From assembly GCA_035335645.1 (NCBI GenBank), contig DAOQMM010000044.1:1-26031 (forward strand): a stretch of 26,031 nucleotides of DNA, read 5' to 3'. Of this stretch, positions 21,766 to 26,031 are shown piece by piece. Within the stretch, counting starts at the first letter, position 1, and each line of letters begins with the position of its first letter. A model generated the notes under the pieces. That model saw only the letters and a program-made list of their open reading frames with translations. It was not told the DNA's origin and did not search any database. This stretch comes from Zoogloea sp035335645 (GTDB lineage Bacteria > Pseudomonadota > Gammaproteobacteria > Burkholderiales > Rhodocyclaceae). The position numbers and the translations under genes are program-made.

Positions 21766-23358
21766 ATGTTGTGCCGTATGCTCGCCCGCGCCCTGTTGAG
21801 CGCGGGGGTGATCCTGATGCCCGCATTCGCGTCCGCCGACCTCGTCGGCGCCGGCGCAGTCCAGTTCGAAACCGACCGCCTGGCCGAAGGGCAGGCTGCG
21901 CTGCGGAGCCGCCAGCTGGAGCGGGCCGAGCGCGCCTTCAGTGAAGCGCTGCGGGCCAACGCCGGTTCCACCGACGCCCTGATCGGCCTCGCCCAGACCG
22001 CCCAGTTGCAGGGGCGGCCCGACAAGGCGCGGGACTGGATGGCCAAGGCCGTGGCAGCGGCGCCGGGTTCACCGCCAATCCTGCAGGCCCAGTCCAAGCT
22101 GCTGGTGGAGCAGGGCATGGGCGCCCTGGCCGAGGAGCACTACCGTCGTGCCATCGCCGCCAATCCCGGCAATCCCCAGTTCAGCCAGGATCTGGCGAGC
22201 CTCTATCTGGAGCAGCTCAAGCGTCCCGCGGCGGCGGTCACGGTGCTCCGCGACCTCCTCCGTCGCCAGCCCGAGCTGGCCTCGGCCTACCTCGGGCTGG
22301 GCCTGGCCCTGGCCGCGGACGGCAAGCTCGACGAAGCCGGTCGCACGCTTGACGAAGCCGTCCAGCGCGATCCGGTGAATCCCTTCGCCTACCATGCCCA
22401 GGGGCTGCTGGCCCTCAAGCAGGGGCGCGCGGATGCAGCGCTGACGGCCTTCGACAAGGCGCTCGCCCTGCGCCCCGAGTTTGTCGGCGCGCTCCTCGGC
22501 AGGGGCGATGCGCTCCTGGCCCTGGGCAAGGCCGATGGGGCGCTGGCGACCTATCGCCGTGCCGCGTCGCTGGCGCCGGGCAGTGCGGTGCCGATCGCCA
22601 AGCGGGCCCAGGCGCTGGAGCGCCTGAAGCGTCCGGATGAAGCGGAAGCGGCGTATCGCGAGGCGCTCAAGCTGGAGCCGACCCACACGGTCGTCCTGAA
22701 CAATCTCGCCTTCCTGCTAGCGTCCCGAAAGCAGCGGCTCGACGAGGCGCTCGGGCTGGCCCAGCGGGCCACGACGCTGGATCCGGCGCGGGCCGATCAC
22801 TTCGATACGCTGGGGGTGGTGCTGCTGGCGCGGGGCGATCAGGCCGGCGCGCGCAAGGCCTTCGAGCGGGCCGTGGCGGTCGATCCCGCCCACGCCGGCG
22901 CACGTCAGCACCTGGCCCGTGTCGGCGCGCCGGCGGAGGCGCCCGCGGCGGCGGGGCCTTCCGCGCCTGCCGCTTCACCGCGGGAGATCCCGAAGGAGGC
23001 CGCCCGGAGCAGCACGGACGATGCTGCCCGGGCCCTCTCCACGCGCCTTGAGGCGTGGCGACAGGCGTGGGAATCCAAGGATGCCGGACGTTACCTGAGT
23101 TTCTACGGGAAAGATTTCGCACCGCCCGACGGACGCGACCGCGGCACCTGGGAAGCCGAGCGGCGGGTCCGCCTCGACAAGAAGGGCGAGATTCACGTGC
23201 AGATCGTTGCCCCCGAACTGCGGGTGGAGGGCGACACGGCGGCGGTCAGCTTCGAGCAGCGCTACCGGGCCGGTGCGCTGGTGGACACGGGCCGCAAACG
23301 CATGGCGTGGCACCGGGAAGGCGGGGAATGGATGATCCGCCGGGAAGGCATGCAGTAG
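21766..23358 (+). CDS. Secreted TPR-repeat protein with C-terminal NTF2-like (Cds6-type) domain
   Basis: This 530-aa protein has a signal peptide (MLARALLSAGVILMPAFASA, cleavage near residue 24) and is probably periplasmic. About ten tetratricopeptide repeats span residues 35-390; clear units include AERAFSEALRANAGSTDALIG, AALTAFDKALALRPEFVGAL and GARKAFERAVAVDPAHAGAR. An Ala/Pro-rich linker at about 393-415 leads to a C-terminal NTF2/SnoaL-like domain (about 425-530; RLEAWRQAWESKDAGRYLSFY, TWEAERRVRLDKKGEIHV, WHREGGEWMIRREG). That domain resembles the Cds6 C-terminal type found with L,D-transpeptidase or TPR proteins. GAGGTG lies 6 nt before the ATG at 21766; an in-frame GTG at 21760 overlaps it and is less likely. 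The function is unknown; scaffolding is an inference from the TPRs. Confidence 0.82.
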   Translation: MLCRMLARALLSAGVILMPAFASADLVGAGAVQFETDRLAEGQAALRSRQLERAERAFSEALRANAGSTDALIGLAQTAQLQGRPDKARDWMAKAVAAAPGSPPILQAQSKLLVEQGMGALAEEHYRRAIAANPGNPQFSQDLASLYLEQLKRPAAAVTVLRDLLRRQPELASAYLGLGLALAADGKLDEAGRTLDEAVQRDPVNPFAYHAQGLLALKQGRADAALTAFDKALALRPEFVGALLGRGDALLALGKADGALATYRRAASLAPGSAVPIAKRAQALERLKRPDEAEAAYREALKLEPTHTVVLNNLAFLLASRKQRLDEALGLAQRATTLDPARADHFDTLGVVLLARGDQAGARKAFERAVAVDPAHAGARQHLARVGAPAEAPAAAGPSAPAASPREIPKEAARSSTDDAARALSTRLEAWRQAWESKDAGRYLSFYGKDFAPPDGRDRGTWEAERRVRLDKKGEIHVQIVAPELRVEGDTAAVSFEQRYRAGALVDTGRKRMAWHREGGEWMIRREGMQ

Positions 23359-23370
23359 CGGCGCGCGTGT

Positions 23371-24552
23371 TCAGACGGCGCTGGCGAGCCGCCAGGCGTT
23401 GCCGCCGCGCCGTTTGGCAGCATACATGGCGGCGTCGGCGGCCGCTTCCCAGGCATCGGCACTGGGGTAAGGACCGGGGATCACCGCCGCGCCGATGCTG
23501 CCGGTGACGCCGTAACGGCGCCCGTCTTCGGTGGTGAGCGCGGCGATTTCCGCGAGCAGCCGCTCACACAGTGGGCCGATGTCGTTCTCGGCGGAAATGT
23601 CCAGGCAGATCAGCGCGAATTCATCCCCACCCAGGCGTCCCACCAGATCGGTATTGCGCGCAACCTGCCGCAGGCGTTCGGACACGGCCGCCAGCAGCAG
23701 ATCGCCCACGGCGTGCCCGAAAGTGTCGTTGATCGGCTTGAAGCCGTCCAGGTCGATCAGCAGCAGGGTCGCGCTGCGCTGCCAGCGCACGGCGGCGTCG
23801 TGGGTGCTGTCGCGGGCTTCCCGGTAGGCGGTCCGGCTGGCCAGGCCGGTCATCGGGTCGAATTCGGCAAGGCGCCGCCAGCGCTGGCTTTCCTGGGTCA
23901 GATTGCGATAGCGCCGTACCAGGCCGACGACGATCACCGTGAAGTTCCCGAGGGCCAGGACGAAGGCGCCAATCTGGATGCTGCGCAGGGTGCGGGTGCG
24001 TTGCACGGAGGCCTGTTCCAGTGCCGAGGTGAGGCGGTTCATTTCAGCCAGGATGTCCCGGTTGTGCTGCACCATGTAGTGCGTGGCTTCACCCAGTTCG
24101 GAATCTGCCAGGGGCTTGCCGGCGAGGAATTCGGGCAGGCGCGCGTCCAGCGGCGCCATCAGGGTCGCCACCCGTTCGACGGCATCGAGTCCGGCGCCCG
24201 GGTCGATCGGCCGCAGGTGCACGGACGGGCCGGTGCCGCCGGCCGTGTCGCCGCCATCGTGGAAGGCACGGAGGGTCCGTTCAAAGAGGCGATAGGCGGT
24301 ACGCAGTTCCTGTTCTGCATCGCGACGGGCATCGGCCGAGGGGACGTGGACCGCCAGGAGCAGCGCCTTGGTGATCTCCTGGGACAGCATGCGCTGACGG
24401 CCGGCCAGGTTGATGGCCACCGCATCTTCCGCCACCTGGGCGGCGATCCAGACATTGATCAGCAGCACGGCCAGATCGAGCACCACGAACAGGACGATGG
24501 CACTGAGGAGGCGGCGCGGCGAGGCGATGAGCTGGTCGATGCGAATAAACAT
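23371..24552 (-). CDS. Membrane diguanylate cyclase with PilJ-type sensor domain
   Basis: This 393-aa protein should synthesise the second messenger c-di-GMP. TM1 (about 11-32) and TM2 (about 186-206) bracket a periplasmic four-helix sensor with the PilJ/NarX-type start INLAGRQRMLSQEITKALL. The C-terminal GGDEF domain (about 220-390) has FDPMTGLASR, LLLIDLDGFKPINDTFGHAVGD, an intact GGDEF catalytic signature (308-312) and an I-site RxxD five residues before it (RNTD), so product inhibition is expected. The ATG at 24552 is chosen; a GTG at 24564 would add four residues, and neither has a strong Shine-Dalgarno. It converges with the TPR gene (12 bp between stops) and lies downstream of pgk beyond a strong terminator, so it is expressed separately. 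The signal sensed is unknown. Confidence 0.92.
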   Translation of the reverse strand: MFIRIDQLIASPRRLLSAIVLFVVLDLAVLLINVWIAAQVAEDAVAINLAGRQRMLSQEITKALLLAVHVPSADARRDAEQELRTAYRLFERTLRAFHDGGDTAGGTGPSVHLRPIDPGAGLDAVERVATLMAPLDARLPEFLAGKPLADSELGEATHYMVQHNRDILAEMNRLTSALEQASVQRTRTLRSIQIGAFVLALGNFTVIVVGLVRRYRNLTQESQRWRRLAEFDPMTGLASRTAYREARDSTHDAAVRWQRSATLLLIDLDGFKPINDTFGHAVGDLLLAAVSERLRQVARNTDLVGRLGGDEFALICLDISAENDIGPLCERLLAEIAALTTEDGRRYGVTGSIGAAVIPGPYPSADAWEAAADAAMYAAKRRGGNAWRLASAV

Positions 24553-24642
24553 GGGAGTCCGCACGGCGGAGAGGGACGTCTCATGTCGGTCAACGACCGC
24601 GAATTTGGTGGCTTTAGTAAATGACGCTGGAAAATTGTCATG

Positions 24643-24669
24643 AAAAAGGGCGGCTCCAGAGAGCCGCCC
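24643..24669 (-). terminator. Intrinsic terminator after pgk
   Basis: On the reverse strand a perfect 9-bp stem GGGCGGCTC/GAGCCGCCC with a 4-nt loop is followed by five T residues. It starts 25 bp after the pgk stop codon. Confidence 0.92.
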
Positions 24670-24693
24670 TATTGGATTCCCGCCGGGGAGCGA

Positions 24694-25878
24694 TCAATCC
24701 TTGAAGCGTTCTTCCAGGGCCGCGATGGCGGGCAGGGTCTTGCCTTCGAGGAATTCGAGGAAGGCACCGCCACCCGTGGAAATGTAGCCCACGTCGTCGG
24801 CGATGTGGAACTTGGCGATGGCCGCCAGGGTGTCGCCGCCGCCCGCGATGGAAAAGGCTTCGGAGTGGGCGATGGCGGAGGCCATCATCTTGGTGCCGCC
24901 GGCGAACTGGGGCAGCTCGAAGACGCCTACCGGGCCGTTCCAGACGATGGTGCCCGCGTTGGCGATGATCTGGGAGAGCTGCGCAGCGGCCTTGGGACCG
25001 ATGTCGAGAATGCGGTCGTGGGGGCCGACCTCATCCACGGGCACTTTGTTGGCGCGGGCCATGGCAGAGACTTCGTCGGCCACGACCACGTCTTCGGGCA
25101 GGGGCACTTCGGCGCCACGGGCCTTCATCAGGTCGATGATGACCTGGGCTTCCTTGACCAGCTCGGGCTCGGCGAGGGATTCGCCGATGCGCTTGCCCGA
25201 GGCCAGCAGGAAGGTGTTGGCGATGCCGCCGCCGACGATGAGCTGGTCCACCTTGTCCGCCAGGGACTTGAGGATGGTCAGCTTGGAGGACACCTTGGAG
25301 CCGCCGACGATGGCCACCAGCGGACGCTTGGGGCTGTGCAGGGCCTTGCCCAGGGCGTCGATTTCGGCGCCCATCAGGATGCCGGCGCAGGCCGTGGGGG
25401 CAAAGCGGGCGATGCCGTGGGTGGTGGCTTCGGCCCGGTGGGCGGTGCCGAAGGCGTCGTTCACATAGACGTCGCAGAGGGCGGCCATCTTGCGGGCCAG
25501 TTCCTCGTTGTCCTTCTTTTCGCCCTTGTTGCAGCGGCAGTTTTCCAGCAGCACGACTTCGCCCGGGGCGACGTCGAAACCACCGTCCACCCAGTTCTGG
25601 ATCAGGCGCACGGGCTTGCCCAGGAGCTGGCCCAGACGCACGGCGACGGGCGCCAGGGTGTCCTCGGCCTTGAGTTCGCCTTCGGTGGGACGTCCCAGGT
25701 GGGACGTGACCATGACCGCGGCGCCGCCTTCGACGGCGTAGCGGATGGACGGGATGGAGGCGCGGATGCGGGTGTCTTCGGTGATGTTGCCGGCGTCGTC
25801 CTGGGGTACGTTGAGGTCGGCACGGATGAAGACCTTCTTGCCCTTGACGTCGAGATCGGTGAGTTTCTTGACTTGCAT
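24694..25878 (-). CDS. pgk: Phosphoglycerate kinase
   Basis: This 394-aa cytosolic enzyme transfers phosphate between 1,3-bisphosphoglycerate and ADP in glycolysis and gluconeogenesis. The length is standard for bacteria. The N-terminal substrate domain begins with the family signature KVFIRADLNVPQDDAGNI and TRIRASIPSIRYA, followed by SHLGRPTEGE. The hinge and nucleotide domain show VAIVGGSKVSSKL, FLLASGKRIGESL, WNGPVGVFELPQFAGG and the GGDTLAA phosphate loop near the C-terminus. It follows gap on the same strand, with a terminator-like hairpin in the 67-bp gap between them, which could lower pgk expression relative to gap or give pgk its own transcript. No pyk or fba follows; the next gene is a diguanylate cyclase. 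Confidence 0.97.
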   Translation of the reverse strand: MQVKKLTDLDVKGKKVFIRADLNVPQDDAGNITEDTRIRASIPSIRYAVEGGAAVMVTSHLGRPTEGELKAEDTLAPVAVRLGQLLGKPVRLIQNWVDGGFDVAPGEVVLLENCRCNKGEKKDNEELARKMAALCDVYVNDAFGTAHRAEATTHGIARFAPTACAGILMGAEIDALGKALHSPKRPLVAIVGGSKVSSKLTILKSLADKVDQLIVGGGIANTFLLASGKRIGESLAEPELVKEAQVIIDLMKARGAEVPLPEDVVVADEVSAMARANKVPVDEVGPHDRILDIGPKAAAQLSQIIANAGTIVWNGPVGVFELPQFAGGTKMMASAIAHSEAFSIAGGGDTLAAIAKFHIADDVGYISTGGGAFLEFLEGKTLPAIAALEERFKD

Positions 25879-25905
25879 GATGTGGTTCTACGGAGCGTCG
25901 GAATG

Positions 25906-25929
25906 AAAAACGCCCCGCGGAGCGGGGCG
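25906..25929 (-). terminator. Terminator-like hairpin between gap and pgk
   Basis: On the reverse strand CGCCCCGC and GCGGGGCG form a perfect 8-bp stem with a 3-nt loop, followed by five T residues (25910-25906). It begins 17 bp after the gap stop codon and ends 28 bp before the pgk start. Confidence 0.85.
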
Positions 25930-25945
25930 TCGGTGAGGCGGATGA

Positions 25946-26031
25946 TCAGACGTTCATCCAGGCGCGGGCGGCGTCCAGCATGCGGCAGGAGTAGCCCCAC
26001 TCGTTGTCGTACCAGGCCAGCACCTTGACCA
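25946..26031 (-). CDS. gap: Glyceraldehyde-3-phosphate dehydrogenase, C-terminal end only
   Basis: The reverse strand at the window edge encodes the last 27 or so residues of GAPDH: VKVLAWYDNEWGYSCRMLDA followed by ARAWMNV and a stop. WYDNEWGYS is the diagnostic C-terminal motif of the canonical glycolytic enzyme. The catalytic cysteine and NAD-binding region lie outside the window. The position directly upstream of pgk is the common gap-pgk order. Compared with the Epd-like protein at 5002-6039 (VWFDNEWGFANRM), this is clearly the glycolytic paralogue. Confidence 0.93.
   Translation of the reverse strand, partial: VKVLAWYDNEWGYSCRMLDAARAWMNV

Noticed and set aside
24640..26028. 462-aa plus-strand frame opposite pgk and gap
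   Set aside because: Antisense to pgk; the composition is typical of a shadow frame and it runs through both terminators.

Overview
The window is a GC-rich (roughly two-thirds G+C), densely coded stretch of a proteobacterial chromosome. The gene set (gap-pgk pair, purB with a DUF2322 protein, a Pcm-like/rhodanese/TolC run, ubiD, a MetA-type outer-membrane channel, an AcoR-type sigma-54 activator) and the codon use suggest a betaproteobacterium, most likely a Rhodocyclales (Azoarcus/Thauera-like) organism. This placement is inferred from gene content, not from a marker gene. I see no tRNA, rRNA, CRISPR array, insertion sequence or prophage gene; it looks like core chromosome with a few accessory islets.

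Layout. 1-2.5 kb: 5' part of a YqhA-family membrane protein (minus), divergent from purB (adenylosuccinate lyase) and a DUF2322 protein, closed by a strong terminator; then a small VanZ-like membrane protein (minus). 2.6-3.35 kb: a 400-bp non-coding region with repeated CAGTGAC motifs leads to a 136-aa protein that resembles a degenerate HepT. 3.36-6.04 kb: pepD (minus) divergent from an Epd-type erythrose-4-phosphate/GAPDH-like dehydrogenase. 6.04-9.9 kb, all minus: fadH (2,4-dienoyl-CoA reductase), a Met/Gly-rich Spy/CpxP-like periplasmic protein, and an outer-membrane transporter of the phenol MetA-pathway family. 10.36-12.3 kb: an AcoR-type (GAF-PAS-AAA+-Fis) sigma-54 activator, divergent from the transporter. 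12.3-12.8 kb: an unusual A/T-tract-rich, hairpin-rich intergenic region. 12.8-17.67 kb: a TetR-MFP-RND efflux operon with 4-nt overlaps. 17.77-20.1 kb: Pcm-like methyltransferase, rhodanese and TolC-type outer-membrane factor. 20.2-23.36 kb: ubiD and a periplasmic TPR/NTF2-like protein. 23.37-26.03 kb, minus: a PilJ-sensor diguanylate cyclase, pgk, and the last codons of the canonical gap.

The most interesting unit is at 9.0-12.8 kb. The gene for the outer-membrane channel has a near-consensus -24/-12 promoter at 10179-10194. A perfect 13-bp inverted repeat at 10301-10334 lies about 150 bp upstream of its predicted start, where an enhancer for the divergent AcoR-type activator would be expected. 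Together they read as a self-contained sigma-54 circuit controlling one outer-membrane channel with no catabolic enzyme beside it. Immediately downstream, the 12.33-12.55 kb intergenic region carries A/T tracts at intervals and two mutually exclusive perfect hairpins, an architecture not explained by the flanking genes. The efflux operon has a TetR-type palindrome over its predicted start point and lacks its own outer-membrane factor; the TolC homologue three genes downstream is the obvious candidate partner.
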